A DNA stretch of 64,000 nucleotides from an uncultured Bacteroidales bacterium (GCA_946534715.1 CAMNCW010000033.1:1-64000), one strand, 5' to 3'. Positions 19,466 through 30,516 are shown, counted from the first letter of the stretch. Notes: generated by a model not told the origin, from the letters alone. Translations and numbers: made by a program.

Positions 19466-19800
19466 TTGCCCTCTCCGGGGAATACGATGCTTGGTTTAAA
19501 GGTCTTAGCCTCTTCCGGGGTCATCAAGGCATAAGCCATGATGATGACGGTGTCTCCCACTTTGACCAGATGCGCGGCTGCACCGTTGATGCAGATACAT
19601 CCGCTGCCTCTTTTTCCGGGGATGACGTATGTCTCAAGTCGTGCGCCGTTGGTGTTATCTACCACTTGTACCCGCTCGCCTGCATAGATCCCGGCGGCTT
19701 CCATCAATGCCTCATCAATTGTGATAGAACCAATATACTCCAAATTGGCTTCCGTCACCTGTACGCGATGGATCTTGGATTTTAATATATTTAGAAACAT
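19450..19800 (-). CDS. panD: Aspartate 1-decarboxylase
   Basis: [21 protein letters not shown] (Gly-Ser self-cleavage site), [19 protein letters not shown]. Confidence 0.95.
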   Translation of the reverse strand: MFLNILKSKIHRVQVTEANLEYIGSITIDEALMEAAGIYAGERVQVVDNTNGARLETYVIPGKRGSGCICINGAAAHLVKVGDTVIIMAYALMTPEEAKTFKPSIVFPGEGNTLSC

Positions 19801-19822
19801 TATTACTAAGGTTTTATTCTTC

Positions 19823-22660
19823 TTAATAAACAAACTTAATCCATTTGTTTTTGCGTCCTAATTTGCCGTTAACGGCTTGCTGCACCATGTATATCTTGCC
19901 TTTCTCAAAGCGTGCAACGCCCAACGGATAGATCAATACATTCTCCACAACGGGTATCTGGTACACTAATCCACCTGCGTTGTCGAAGAAATAGAGGTAG
20001 TCTCCGTCCTTCGCCTCGGTGAGGTAAATAGCGTGTTGTGCGGGGTTGTAGTTGATTGCGTCGTATCCTACCGCCAAGTGTTTGCCGTCTTCTGAAGTGC
20101 CTTTGATCGTAGTTACTTTGACAGGGTCGGACAGATCCGTCAGGTGCTCTTCGCAGCCTTTGTCCAAATCCGTACATTGCACTTGGTAATAGTAGGTGCT
20201 TTCCGATTGGAGTCCGGTTAATACGTAAGAGAAGGTTGATCCCCCTGCGCTTGGCTCGATGGCTAACTCTCTGCCCTTGTAAAGATACTTGATCTCCTGG
20301 GAGGTAGTAGCCGTAAAGGCATCAAACGCTATACCTGATCCCCCGTTATCTAACCATGTAAAACGGAATGCACGGTAGTTGAGTGCTTCGTCAAAATCGT
20401 AGTTGGCGGTACATTGTTTAGACTGATTTGACATCAAAATGCGGTCTAACAGCATCCAATCCGAGCCGTCATATACTTCTATTTCCATTACGCCGATGGT
20501 GTCAATAGGTGATGTAAAGGCGTTATACCAGAATGAAATCTTGGAAACGGCGGAAGGATAGGTTTCCGTAGTGACTTGGTCGCCGAGGTTCTTGAAATAC
20601 AATGCGCGACTTCCGTCTGCTTTTGCAGAAGTAGTGATCAAATTGGTGTTACTCTCCCATCCGTGCTCGCGGATTTTGGCAAAATCATTGAAGTCCTCAA
20701 AACTCTGAACATAATCGGTAGTACCTTCGTTCATTTGGTAAACGGTGAGATAATACATTTCCGCATCATCCACTTTCTTCCATCGAGCGGTGAAAGAGGA
20801 TGGAGTGATTTGTTGCGCTTTCAATGTAGTAGGAGCATAGACGTAAGTGGGACGCGGAGAATGTCCTAACAGCGGCATGGAGATGCTGGCTGTTTGTGCA
20901 CTAATCAGCAGTGTCGCCTTTGTGTCGCTACAATTCTTCTTTGTAGGATGGAAATTCACCCAAACAAGTTGCTCGATAGTAGAATCACTCTTTGGGGTTA
21001 ACTCAATGGTGTTCTTCCACGCATCGCTGGATAATTCCGGGCATGAGTCACCGGCATAGAGGAAGAAGGTGTTGGCACTGCACGAAAGCGAAATAGCCGC
21101 TTCAGGATCCATGCCTGTTCCTAACAACTCAAAGGACTCCGGTTGCCAATCCACTACTTTTTTCTTATCAGACATAGTAGTGGTCAGTTCGATAGATTCT
21201 TTGTCCGCGCGCAAAGTGGAGCCACCTTCGCTCATATAAGTGAAATTGATCACATTACCGGCTTCTTTGATGTTAAAAATAGGTTGTTGGAGCTGCGTTC
21301 CATTGTGGAGAACGGGGCTGAATGTAGTAACATTGTTCGTACCCGGGTACACATCCGAAGCCCGTCCGTCATCATAGTTGCTGCGTTTTTTCCAGCCTAT
21401 GCCGTTTGCCTCCTCCATGTGCATACGCATTAAAGTAGGACCGTTATTGGGCGTGTTGTTTCTCCAAGCAGATGCACTATAGTCGATATGCCATACGATC
21501 ATACCTTGTCCGGGCAGATACGCATCCCATCCGTTCGCTCCGCTACGATAATCGAGCATAAAGAACTCGGTAGGGTTAGGTGATGAGCCGTTGAGGTTAT
21601 GTGTCGAAGCTGCAATGAGATACGCTTCTTTTTTGAAAGGTATGTCAGTCAAGGTATATTGACCCGGCAGGACCAATTGTTTAGGTGTTAACCATCCCTC
21701 AAACATACGCTCATATGCAGAGAAAGTAGGAGGTGTGTTACCGCCGTTATTGTAGCTACCCTGACACATGATATCCCAGTTACCTACGGTGTAATAATTG
21801 TATTTGGTGTCGTAGAAATCCGGTTGCCCGATGACATGACCGAACTCATGGCAGAACGTGCCGACACCGCAGCGCGTGTTTCCTGCACTTCCTTTGTATT
21901 CGGAGGTACAAGCATATGAAGCCAAAAGCACACCGTCCAAGCGGATATTCATATAAGAGATATTGCTTTGGTGCGGCCAAATAGTTTTTTCTCCTCCGCC
22001 TTCCGCTTCGTTATGTCCGGCATAGAAGACAAAGACATTATCCAATACACCATCGTTGTTGGTGTCATAATCGCTGAAATTGACGCCTTCATCGTGCGCC
22101 ATTTGGCAAGCTTCAGCCACCATTTCGTTGGCATGCGCACTATTGCTGGTACCGATATTCGCTCCGTAGTATTCCATCTTTTGGGATAGTTTGTACGGAC
22201 CAAAACAATCAAATTGCGGCTGGAATAGGCTATCCGAGGAGGCAATATAATAATCCCGGCAAGAGCCGGTAGCTCCATTGTGGTTATAGCCGGATTTCAT
22301 CAAGAGGTCTTGGAAATTCTGTAAAGTCTGTTCGAAATCCAAGTCGCTGAAGCCGACGAGTAAAACGAGGCTACGGGGTGAACCGAATCTCGGGAAGGAG
22401 AGATCTCCGGCACCTTGAGCGGCGCGACGGATAGAGCGGATTTGCGCCGCTTCCGAAAGTGCTTCCGCGTCACGACGACCTTGTAATAACTCTCCGTCAA
22501 GCGACTCGATGTATGAGTGAAACTCGTCACCGTACATACGTGCCATTACCTTTGTTCCGTCCGGTTTGGTGTACTCAAAAGGTTCCGGACTTGCCATTAC
22601 AGCCCATGCGCTTGTGCAGCATACCAACGCTGCTACCAATATTAAAAAATATTTTTTCAT
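19823..22660 (-). CDS. Secreted M6-family (immune inhibitor A-like) metalloprotease
   Basis: [15 protein letters not shown] zinc motif, signal peptide, C-terminal adhesion/fibronectin-like domains. Confidence 0.88.
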   Translation of the reverse strand: MKKYFLILVAALVCCTSAWAVMASPEPFEYTKPDGTKVMARMYGDEFHSYIESLDGELLQGRRDAEALSEAAQIRSIRRAAQGAGDLSFPRFGSPRSLVLLVGFSDLDFEQTLQNFQDLLMKSGYNHNGATGSCRDYYIASSDSLFQPQFDCFGPYKLSQKMEYYGANIGTSNSAHANEMVAEACQMAHDEGVNFSDYDTNNDGVLDNVFVFYAGHNEAEGGGEKTIWPHQSNISYMNIRLDGVLLASYACTSEYKGSAGNTRCGVGTFCHEFGHVIGQPDFYDTKYNYYTVGNWDIMCQGSYNNGGNTPPTFSAYERMFEGWLTPKQLVLPGQYTLTDIPFKKEAYLIAASTHNLNGSSPNPTEFFMLDYRSGANGWDAYLPGQGMIVWHIDYSASAWRNNTPNNGPTLMRMHMEEANGIGWKKRSNYDDGRASDVYPGTNNVTTFSPVLHNGTQLQQPIFNIKEAGNVINFTYMSEGGSTLRADKESIELTTTMSDKKKVVDWQPESFELLGTGMDPEAAISLSCSANTFFLYAGDSCPELSSDAWKNTIELTPKSDSTIEQLVWVNFHPTKKNCSDTKATLLISAQTASISMPLLGHSPRPTYVYAPTTLKAQQITPSSFTARWKKVDDAEMYYLTVYQMNEGTTDYVQSFEDFNDFAKIREHGWESNTNLITTSAKADGSRALYFKNLGDQVTTETYPSAVSKISFWYNAFTSPIDTIGVMEIEVYDGSDWMLLDRILMSNQSKQCTANYDFDEALNYRAFRFTWLDNGGSGIAFDAFTATTSQEIKYLYKGRELAIEPSAGGSTFSYVLTGLQSESTYYYQVQCTDLDKGCEEHLTDLSDPVKVTTIKGTSEDGKHLAVGYDAINYNPAQHAIYLTEAKDGDYLYFFDNAGGLVYQIPVVENVLIYPLGVARFEKGKIYMVQQAVNGKLGRKNKWIKFVY

Positions 22661-22706
22661 AAGTGTAGAATTTTCGTAGTAAATGCCTATTTCTCCAAAT
22701 TATGGG

Positions 22707-22716
22707 TGCAAAGGTA
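22707..22716 (-). promoter_or_regulatory. Bacteroidota -7 box (TACCTTTGCA on minus)
   Basis: GTGCAAAGGTACAAAAAAAATC upstream of M6 protease gene. Confidence 0.6.
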
Positions 22717-22778
22717 CAAAAAAAATCCCACATACGCAAGTGTATGCAGGATTTTTTTTAATTTTTTAATCTAAAAGA

Positions 22779-23891
22779 TTATTTTTTTACTACGAAACGA
22801 TCCAATGTCTTTACATTATGCTTAACTTGAACATCGTTGTAGGGGCGAACATAGCGTTTGATAGCGACTTGTTCGTCACCGCTTTCTTCCTCTTCCTCTT
22901 CCCAGTTCTCATAGTAAACATCCATAGTCATAGCCTCAGCCGGACGACGGATAGTGTATTTGGTTTCTCCGGTTTCCGGATCTTTCTCCTCATCGTAAGC
23001 CAAACCATAGAGACCTTGTAACCAAGTGATGTTTTGCTTGTACATTACGGATTCCTCATCGCCTCTGATCAAACCTTCACCAACAAATGCTTGGTATTGG
23101 TATATTTTCTGTGCATTGTAGTCGATGTAGTGCATAGCTTGGTCGTAGATGCAATCGTCAAGAGTAAGGGTCGTGTCAACACCGTCCAAGAGGTCAGCCC
23201 ATTTCTGGATATCAATGAAATGACCCGGTTTAACCATATAAGCGCTGTCACCGGTAGCGTTTTCCTGGATGCGCAGACGGCTTGTACCAACGTAATATCC
23301 GTTGTATTTACCACCCTCGTAGTTATTATCATCAATGATGTAAGTAGGCACATTGCTGAGGATCATTACATAGCCGGCACCGGACATTGAACCTTTCGCA
23401 TTATCGAAGGAGAGGTTCTTGTCCCAAACATGCCACTCACCCGGGCAGAGTTTGCAGATAGCCGCCGTACCATCGCTGAAATGAACAGAGTCGCGGAAAT
23501 CACCGGTAGTGGTTGTTTTGTCCAAGCTCCAGAGCGTGAAGCCACCTAACTCGAACAAATCGCTTGCCTGACGAACACCGAGGATCATACTGTCTTTGCC
23601 GATACCTTCAGCTTCAGCATAGATGACAGTGTTGCCTTCTTCCAGACCGTTGATCAAACCGAAGCTGGTAACTGAAGCAACTGCGGGATCGCTACTGGTG
23701 TAAGTTACTTTCGTGTTAGCCGGAGTAACGTCCACCTCTACTTTGATTTCGTCACCGATGGCAATTTCGCGAGCAGGATATTTCATCTTAATGCTGCCTT
23801 TAGAACTCGGTTCAGAACCTCCTTGACCTTGGCATCCGGTCATTGCAAGAGCAGCTATCGCTACTGTTGCAAAATAAAGATACTTTTTCAT
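22779..23891 (-). CDS. Lipoprotein with Ig-like (BIG_2) domain
   Basis: Lipobox ALAMTGCQG; VTPANTKVTYTSSDPAVASVTSFGLINGLEEGNTVIYAEAEG. Confidence 0.75.
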   Translation of the reverse strand: MKKYLYFATVAIAALAMTGCQGQGGSEPSSKGSIKMKYPAREIAIGDEIKVEVDVTPANTKVTYTSSDPAVASVTSFGLINGLEEGNTVIYAEAEGIGKDSMILGVRQASDLFELGGFTLWSLDKTTTTGDFRDSVHFSDGTAAICKLCPGEWHVWDKNLSFDNAKGSMSGAGYVMILSNVPTYIIDDNNYEGGKYNGYYVGTSRLRIQENATGDSAYMVKPGHFIDIQKWADLLDGVDTTLTLDDCIYDQAMHYIDYNAQKIYQYQAFVGEGLIRGDEESVMYKQNITWLQGLYGLAYDEEKDPETGETKYTIRRPAEAMTMDVYYENWEEEEEESGDEQVAIKRYVRPYNDVQVKHNVKTLDRFVVKK

Positions 23892-23950
23892 ACTTTAATA
23901 AATTTAATAATTTAATTTGTTTTTGTTATATGTTTGACCGAAGTCAACTA

Positions 23951-25531
23951 TTATTTTCTTACGAGCACTTTCGCGCCGTTATTACTTTCTTCGCGTAGAA
24001 TAGGGTTATAGTAATACTCGGAAGTTGGCAACTCAAAGGTGTACACACGCGGCGTGGTAGGATCTGCTTCTTTCTTGCTACGACGGTGGTTTTCACCTAA
24101 TTTAACCACTTCTCCGTAGCGGCGTAGTGTTTGCAATCCGAATCCTTCTCCCCAGAGTTCTACACGCCAGTTAGTACGTACAGCTTGCAACATGTCTTCT
24201 TGGCTGTTGAGCGTAGCTTTCCATGCCTCGTATGCCGTTTCTTGTCCATCCACGACGCGGAGATCGGTAATAGCGAAGAGGTATTGCTTAGCAGAGGTCA
24301 GGTCGTTTCTGAGTGCAGCCGCTTCTGCAGCGATCAAATATGGTACTTCTGCGCGCAGATAAACGTCGTCGCTCAACCAATCACGGTCTCCCATGATAGT
24401 TTTGCTGGTAGCGGAGTAGAACTTGCCGTCCGGTGCGAAACGGTAGCGGTCTGCGCTCTTGGAGTCTTTCGCTTTCATCATATCGTAGTACTTGTTCCAC
24501 CAGCCTTTCCGTTTATCCCATTCAGGGATGCTGTCATACAGGAGCATATCAATACCTTTGATATCGCCTGCGGCTGCATAACTATAGGAGTAAATATCGC
24601 ATTGACCGAAGAACGAAGCCAAGCTGGTAGTGTTCTCAACGGTTACTTCTTTACCCCAAAGCCAGTTGTTGCTTGAGATGTCGTTAAAACCGGTGGTTAA
24701 AACATCCTCCTTAGGTAGCAAGGTGTTCGGCATTTTTGCAATTGCCTCAGTAGCATATTTAAAGGCATTGACGCTGTCATGCTTGTTGAGGTACGAGTAT
24801 GCCAAATAAACACGTGCGATGTCTGCATTCATCTGGATCTTTGTATAACGCTCTGCGGGATATTTCTCGAAATAAGCGATTGCAGTGGTCAAATCCTCTT
24901 CGACACGCAGATATACATCCGCAGCGGTTGCACGCTCACGACCTTTGACGGTATCGGTTTTCGTGTCTTCCTCGGTGTAAATGGGGAATGCCAGTTCTGT
25001 AGTGATTTCGCCTTCTTTGATGAAATAGCGGCATAATTCCGAGTAAGCCCATCCGCGGAGCGCCAACATCTGTGCATAATATCCACCGTTGTTGTATGCC
25101 GCCTCGTCGAGCGTATCTGTTTTTACGGTCAGCGACGGGTGCCCCATTTCGTCAATGAGGTTGATGGTTCGGTTACAGTGACGAATGATGCTGTAGTAAA
25201 AAGCCCAGTAATATCCTTTACGGGTATAGGTTTGCGCTAATTCGTCCGTATCAAACCAACCGTAGTTTCTGGTGCGCATAGCTACATCGCCACACAGAAT
25301 GTCGCCATACAAATCGATAGCGCGTTTGCCGAATGCATCGTGGTCACCGCCGTACGGATACAGCAAGGGATAAGCACCGTTTACAGAACCTTGGATAATA
25401 TCATCCATCCGTTTGAACTGAGATTCTGTGATGGAACTACCCTGAGGGTATTGCTCCAAATAACTTTCAGCACAGCCGGTAGCAAGTATTCCGACCATTG
25501 CCAATACAAAGAAATATTGTAACTTTCTCAT
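23951..25531 (-). CDS. SusD/RagB-family outer-membrane lipoprotein
   Basis: Lipobox ILATGCAES; MLALRGWAYSELCRYF; YLIAAEAAALRNDLTSAKQYL; immediately downstream of SusC. Confidence 0.93.
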   Translation of the reverse strand: MRKLQYFFVLAMVGILATGCAESYLEQYPQGSSITESQFKRMDDIIQGSVNGAYPLLYPYGGDHDAFGKRAIDLYGDILCGDVAMRTRNYGWFDTDELAQTYTRKGYYWAFYYSIIRHCNRTINLIDEMGHPSLTVKTDTLDEAAYNNGGYYAQMLALRGWAYSELCRYFIKEGEITTELAFPIYTEEDTKTDTVKGRERATAADVYLRVEEDLTTAIAYFEKYPAERYTKIQMNADIARVYLAYSYLNKHDSVNAFKYATEAIAKMPNTLLPKEDVLTTGFNDISSNNWLWGKEVTVENTTSLASFFGQCDIYSYSYAAAGDIKGIDMLLYDSIPEWDKRKGWWNKYYDMMKAKDSKSADRYRFAPDGKFYSATSKTIMGDRDWLSDDVYLRAEVPYLIAAEAAALRNDLTSAKQYLFAITDLRVVDGQETAYEAWKATLNSQEDMLQAVRTNWRVELWGEGFGLQTLRRYGEVVKLGENHRRSKKEADPTTPRVYTFELPTSEYYYNPILREESNNGAKVLVRK

Positions 25532-25557
25532 AATCTTTTCCTTTCTTAGTTAATGGT

Positions 25558-28500
25558 TTAGAATGTAATCTTAATACCACCCATGATGGTTGACAGCGGG
25601 CTGTAAGCGTGCGTGTCAGAACCGCTGGTGAACGAAGTCATCGGGTTGTAACCACGGCGTGCGGTTGCGATTGCCAAGTTGTTTCCCGCAACATAGATGT
25701 GTAATTTATTCAATTTAATCTTCTGGATCATCTTCTTTGGGAAATTGTAACCAATCTGCACGTTGCTCAAACTCAGGTATGAGTTGCTCGTCAGGAATCG
25801 TGAAGTAGCGGCACTTGCATATTGGTCAAATTCTCCTGCACCATTGGACAAACGCGGAATATCAGTGTTTGTATTCATTTGTGACCAAGAATTGCGCATA
25901 TCCACGTGCCAGTTATGGCTACCAACCTGTCCGTTCTGCATCAACGACATGTATGTATAGTCATATCCATAACCGCCCAACTGATATTGGCAAGAGATGG
26001 AAAGGGTAGCACCATATGCTTCCAAGTCGGCACCAAAACCACCGGAGATAGCCGGCAAATAAGACTTACCCAAATACTTGCTGGTAGCAGTTGTCAAGTC
26101 GTTGGTGGTAGTTGTCTTGAGGTATTGCTCCGGATTATCCACACCGGCATTCTTTTGGTCTTGGATCCACTGATACAAGGACGGAATGTAGTTGTATTCA
26201 TTATTACCCTTATCCGCCATGTAGTTGCCGTAACGGGAATCATAATATGCCTCGAAGAGGGAGTTACCTTTTTCATCTACGCCCATGTATTGTACGTTAT
26301 AGTGATCAAACATGGAGTGTCCTACCGCCATTGCGCCGTTCATTACCATGCGGTGACCCGGATAATCCTCCGGCATCTGGGTCATGTAGTTCACATAGTG
26401 TGCACCATTGAGCATAAGATCCAATTTGATGTTACGTGTATCCACCGCGTGTGCTTTGAACGTAAACTCAACACCTTGGTTCACCATCTCTGCATCATTG
26501 GTAGGAATAGTTCCTTTTGCCAGAGAAGGAGCTGTGGTTTGAGGGAACAACATGTTGTCTGTCAACTTATAGAAATAGTCAAGTTCTACATCCAGGTATT
26601 TCGCGATGCTGAACTCCAAACCGAGGTCAACCGAGTTGGTGCGCTCCCAGGTGATTTCCGGGTTTCCTAAACTACCCTCGGTAAAACCGATACGGTTGTT
26701 GGAGTTGACGATTCCGTACATGTTGGTATAACTATAGAGCGAGTTGATCTGGTTACCGAGTACACCCCAACTCAAACGCAGTTTACCATCTTTCAACCAA
26801 TCCTTGGCATCCGAATCGTTGATGAAGTCTTCGTTGGTGAAGGTCCATGCTGCACCCACTGAGCCGAAGTGACCCCAACGGTGTCCTTTTGCATAGCGGG
26901 AGCTACCATCTGCACGATAGTTGGCGGTGATGGTATAGCGTTCCTTGAAGGTGTACATCGCGGTTGCAAAATAGGCATCCAACGCATAGCGGGTGGAATT
27001 ACCCTCTATTTCATTCATCTTAATGGCATTACTGAGCTCCAAGCTTGCGCCGTCTGCCAGATAAGATTTATAGCCATATTGGGCATTTGATTGATACAGA
27101 TAGTTCTCATGACCCGCCATAACACGCATGGTGTGGTCGCCAAACGTACCGTTGTATTCCAACATCTCTTGTGCGGAGACGGTGAAGAGGTTGGAACTCT
27201 GTTGCAGAATACGACCAATACCCTCCGCATCGCCATAATACTTGTTGGTCAACTTCGAGTAACGGTTGTTATAGTAGTGCAGACCGGCATTGACGATGAA
27301 TTTCAGGCCTTTGTAGAGTTTGAACTCCAATGAAGTCTTTGCGTCCACCTCGTGTTGCACTTGGTTTTGTTTGTCCAGACGGAGCGAGCCGGCAGGGTTG
27401 ATACCCAAACCGAAGGAACGTCCCAAGTCATTACCATAGTCGTACATCAACATTCCTGTGCGAGGATCAACAGGGATATTACCATTCTCATCGCGCACAT
27501 AAACCGGATAGATGGAAGGAATAGCGTTTACATAGTAAAAACCATTGTTCATAGCACCCTCGCCATCTTGTACGGGGTTATTCATCGAATAATAGGTATA
27601 AGCCAAATTGACATTACCTTTCAACCATTTCTTCGGCTCATAATCCACATTGGAACGAACAGAGAAACGGTTAAAGTCAGACGCCTGATAATAGCCTTCG
27701 TCTTTCAAATAACCGATAGAAGTAAAATATTTTACTTTCTCGGATCCACCGTGGAGTTTGACACTTGCGTCTAATTTCTGTCCGACACGGAAGATGGCAT
27801 CTTTCCACGACTCGAGATTCTCATAGCCTGTGCTACGCGGGATACGAGTATCGAACGCATAATCCACTAATTTATTTCCGGAAACATTGTAGTTAATCAA
27901 GTTTTTACCCTGTGCTTGCCACAAGTTATAACCGGCAGGGATACCATTGCCGCTAAAAAGATCGATGCTGGCGTTCTTTGCAGCATTCGAGGCGGATTGC
28001 TGGCTCTCAAAAAATTTGGAGTTATACAAGCTCAACCATGATAATTGCACATACTCCTCCGGCGAGGTGATGACGTCATAGAGCGGCAACAAACGCATGT
28101 TAGCACCGTATTTGACATCCACGTCGATATGTCCTTCGTCGCCCGAAGTACCTTTTTTGGTAGTGATGACGATCACACCGTTCGCACCACGTGCACCATA
28201 AAGAGAGGTAGCGGTTGCGTCTTTCAAGATCGTAGTAGAAGCAATATCGCCCGGGTCAATAGAAGAGATGTCACCGTCGTAAGTTACACCATCTACTACG
28301 TAGAGCGGAGCAGTACGTCCGTTTACAGAACCATAACCACGGATGAGAATGGATGCATTTGAACCCGGCTGACCGCTGGTGTTGACAACTTGCACACCGG
28401 CAACCTCACCTGCCAAAGCTTTGGAAACCTCTGAAGGGCTCTTTTTCTCGATGTCGTCTGCACTTACAGCTTGTGCAGAACCGGCATACGAACCTTTACT

Positions 28501-28824
28501 TACGTTACCGAAACCGGTGACTACGACTTCCTGAATCACTTCAGTATTCTCGGTCATCACAATTTTCAAGTTCGTTCCGGCAGCAACCTGTTGGGTAGCC
28601 ATACCAACGAAACTTACGACCAGTGTCTTCACAGACTCCGGAACGTCCATCTCGAATTTACCGTCGTAATCCGAGATCGTACCCTGTGTGGTTCCCTCTG
28701 CCTGGATGCTCGCGCCGATAACCGGCTCGCCCTTAGAATCGACTACCACACCGCTTACTTGTTTCTCAGCGTACAGACCTACTGTCAGCATCGCCAAAAA
28801 CAAAAGTGTAAAAATCTTTTTCAT
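25558..28824 (-). CDS. SusC/RagA-family TonB-linked outer-membrane protein
   Basis: VSGVVVDSKGEPVIGASIQAEGTTQGTISDYDGKF; IRGYGSVNGRTAPLYVVDGV; LKDATATSLYGARGANGVIVITTKKG. Confidence 0.96.
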   Translation of the reverse strand: MKKIFTLLFLAMLTVGLYAEKQVSGVVVDSKGEPVIGASIQAEGTTQGTISDYDGKFEMDVPESVKTLVVSFVGMATQQVAAGTNLKIVMTENTEVIQEVVVTGFGNVSKGSYAGSAQAVSADDIEKKSPSEVSKALAGEVAGVQVVNTSGQPGSNASILIRGYGSVNGRTAPLYVVDGVTYDGDISSIDPGDIASTTILKDATATSLYGARGANGVIVITTKKGTSGDEGHIDVDVKYGANMRLLPLYDVITSPEEYVQLSWLSLYNSKFFESQQSASNAAKNASIDLFSGNGIPAGYNLWQAQGKNLINYNVSGNKLVDYAFDTRIPRSTGYENLESWKDAIFRVGQKLDASVKLHGGSEKVKYFTSIGYLKDEGYYQASDFNRFSVRSNVDYEPKKWLKGNVNLAYTYYSMNNPVQDGEGAMNNGFYYVNAIPSIYPVYVRDENGNIPVDPRTGMLMYDYGNDLGRSFGLGINPAGSLRLDKQNQVQHEVDAKTSLEFKLYKGLKFIVNAGLHYYNNRYSKLTNKYYGDAEGIGRILQQSSNLFTVSAQEMLEYNGTFGDHTMRVMAGHENYLYQSNAQYGYKSYLADGASLELSNAIKMNEIEGNSTRYALDAYFATAMYTFKERYTITANYRADGSSRYAKGHRWGHFGSVGAAWTFTNEDFINDSDAKDWLKDGKLRLSWGVLGNQINSLYSYTNMYGIVNSNNRIGFTEGSLGNPEITWERTNSVDLGLEFSIAKYLDVELDYFYKLTDNMLFPQTTAPSLAKGTIPTNDAEMVNQGVEFTFKAHAVDTRNIKLDLMLNGAHYVNYMTQMPEDYPGHRMVMNGAMAVGHSMFDHYNVQYMGVDEKGNSLFEAYYDSRYGNYMADKGNNEYNYIPSLYQWIQDQKNAGVDNPEQYLKTTTTNDLTTATSKYLGKSYLPAISGGFGADLEAYGATLSISCQYQLGGYGYDYTYMSLMQNGQVGSHNWHVDMRNSWSQMNTNTDIPRLSNGAGEFDQYASAATSRFLTSNSYLSLSNVQIGYNFPKKMIQKIKLNKLHIYVAGNNLAIATARRGYNPMTSFTSGSDTHAYSPLSTIMGGIKITF

Positions 28825-28894
28825 TGCGTTGTTTATTATATAAAAAATATTATTAATTATGTTCGCACGTACGTGTAAAGACGAAAAAATCGCA

Positions 28895-28902
28895 CAAAGG
28901 TA
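28895..28902 (-). promoter_or_regulatory. Bacteroidota -7 box (TACCTTTG on minus) upstream of susC-like gene
   Basis: CACAAAGGTACTACTTTTTTTTCATAT. Confidence 0.6.
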
Positions 28903-28986
28903 CTACTTTTTTTTCATATAACCAAATTTTTTGGCAAAAAAGTGATATATTTGTGCATTTTTTATAATAAATGTTACAAAAACAGA

Positions 28987-30246
28987 TTATTTGTATGTCA
29001 AAATGAAAGCATTTTCGGGTTTGAAGATTTCTTGTGCAACTTTTAGGAGCTGTTCGGGTGTCGTTTGTTCAATTCGAGTCATTACTTCCTGCCAATTAGG
29101 AGCTTCGCCTCGGTACAAAACGGACTTAGCCATCGCCAAAGCGCTGTTTTCCTGATTTTGGGCGGAGATCGCCAATTGTCCCCGTAGTTGCTCCATAGAG
29201 TGCTTTAGTCCGCTTTCCGTCATGGGGTGCGTGCGGAATTTGTTCAATTCGTTCTCCACCAGTTCGCGGCAAAGCGGAAAATCCTCCGGGTCGCACGCCC
29301 AATAGACGCACCAGTAGCCCGTGTCGCTCAAAGGAGTATAAGTCGATTCGATGGTATAAACCAAGCCTTTTGCTTCGCGCAGACTGAGGTTCAAGCGGCT
29401 GTTCAAACTGCCGCCACCCAAGATATTATTGAGGAGGAACATCGTCAGTTGGTTTTCATGACCGATAGGATAGGCTTTTCCGCCTAACATGGCGTGGACC
29501 TGATGGGTGTGTTTTTTGAAAGACCGCTCATGTTCATTTTCAAGCCCATTTTCGCGGGTGTTTCGCGGGTATTTCGCGGGTATTTCGCGGGTATTTCGGG
29601 ATGTCACTCCGGAAAACTCCTTTTCCGCTAACCTGAAAATCTTCTCGGGTTTGATGTTTCCCTGGCAGAAAACGACCATGCGGTCGGGCGTATAGTGGGT
29701 TTTCATCCAGTTGAGCGGGAAGTCGGGTTTGGAGGAAATATGACGCAAGGTCTTTTTCGTGCCCAAGATAGGCATTTCCAAACTTGTGCCGGAAAAGACG
29801 AGGTTCTCGAAGTCATCGTAGATTAGTTCGGACGGGCTGTCGTTGTAACTCTCGATCTCGTCGAGAATGACCATCCGCTCTTTGTCCGTTTCTTCTTTTT
29901 TGAAGGTGGGTTGCAAGATCATCTCCGCGATGAGATGCAGGGTGAGTTGTACGTGTTCGCAGAGGATAGCGGCATAGAAAGTGGTCTCTTCTTTGGTGGT
30001 ATAAGCGTTAATTTCTCCGCCGATACCTTCTATGGCATGAATGATCTGCCGTGCGGAATGATGTGCAGTGCCTTTGAAGACGCAATGCTCGATATAGTGC
30101 GCCATACCGTTCTCTTCCGGCAGTTCATCGCGCGTGCCGGCTCCGACCATTACACCCACATATGCAACGGGAGAAGGTGTCTGTCTATGCACGATTTTGA
30201 CGCCATTTGGTAAAATATGATAAAAAGTTTGCAAATTTTCTTGCAT
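28987..30246 (-). CDS. M16-family zinc peptidase
   Basis: HYIEHCVFKGT (HxxEH), R/Y C-domain GLVYTIESTY; contains in-frame 11-bp repeat insertion. Confidence 0.93.
   Translation of the reverse strand: MQENLQTFYHILPNGVKIVHRQTPSPVAYVGVMVGAGTRDELPEENGMAHYIEHCVFKGTAHHSARQIIHAIEGIGGEINAYTTKEETTFYAAILCEHVQLTLHLIAEMILQPTFKKEETDKERMVILDEIESYNDSPSELIYDDFENLVFSGTSLEMPILGTKKTLRHISSKPDFPLNWMKTHYTPDRMVVFCQGNIKPEKIFRLAEKEFSGVTSRNTREIPAKYPRNTRENGLENEHERSFKKHTHQVHAMLGGKAYPIGHENQLTMFLLNNILGGGSLNSRLNLSLREAKGLVYTIESTYTPLSDTGYWCVYWACDPEDFPLCRELVENELNKFRTHPMTESGLKHSMEQLRGQLAISAQNQENSALAMAKSVLYRGEAPNWQEVMTRIEQTTPEQLLKVAQEIFKPENAFILTYK
29550..29605. repeat. 11-bp tandem repeat TTTCGCGGGTA (x4) plus degenerate unit inside M16 CDS
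   Basis: TTTCGCGGGTG-TTTCGCGGGTA-TTTCGCGGGTA-TTTCGCGGGTA-TTTCGGGATGTCA; encodes TSRNTREIPAKYPRNTREN. Confidence 0.92.
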
Positions 30247-30263
30247 ATGTCAATTTTTTTTTG

Positions 30264-30271
30264 TACCTTTG
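30264..30271 (+). promoter_or_regulatory. Bacteroidota -7 box TACCTTTG upstream of tRNA-Leu
   Basis: TTGCATATGTCAATTTTTTTTTGTACCTTTGCACCC; -33 overlaps M16 start codon. Confidence 0.7.
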
Positions 30272-30295
30272 CACCCGATTTCAAAGTTTTGTTAG

Positions 30296-30365
30296 TTTGA
30301 AATGGTTTGAAATGGTTTGAAATTGTTTGAAATTGTTAATTTCCCCAAACCAAACAATCAAACAT
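30296..30365. repeat. 10-bp tandem repeat TTTGAAATKG x4 with partial inverted arm
   Basis: TTTGAAATGG x2, TTTGAAATTG x2, then CCAAACCAAACAATCAAACA. Confidence 0.8.
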
Positions 30366-30384
30366 GGGCTTTGCCCAAACGCGA

Positions 30385-30466
30385 GCGGCATTGGCGGAAT
30401 TGGTAGACGCGCCAGACTTAGGATCTGGTTCCGAGAGGAGTGAAAGTTCGAGTCTTTTATGCCGCA
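30385..30466 (+). tRNA. tRNA-Leu (anticodon UAG)
   Basis: GCGGCAT...ATGCCGC acceptor stem, anticodon arm CCAGA-CTTAGGA-TCTGG, T arm GAAAG-TTCGAGT-CTTTT. Confidence 0.95.
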
Positions 30467-30516
30467 CTTTTTTTGTTTCTGCTTATTCTTCCTCTATCCT
30501 ACGCTGAATAACCTCC

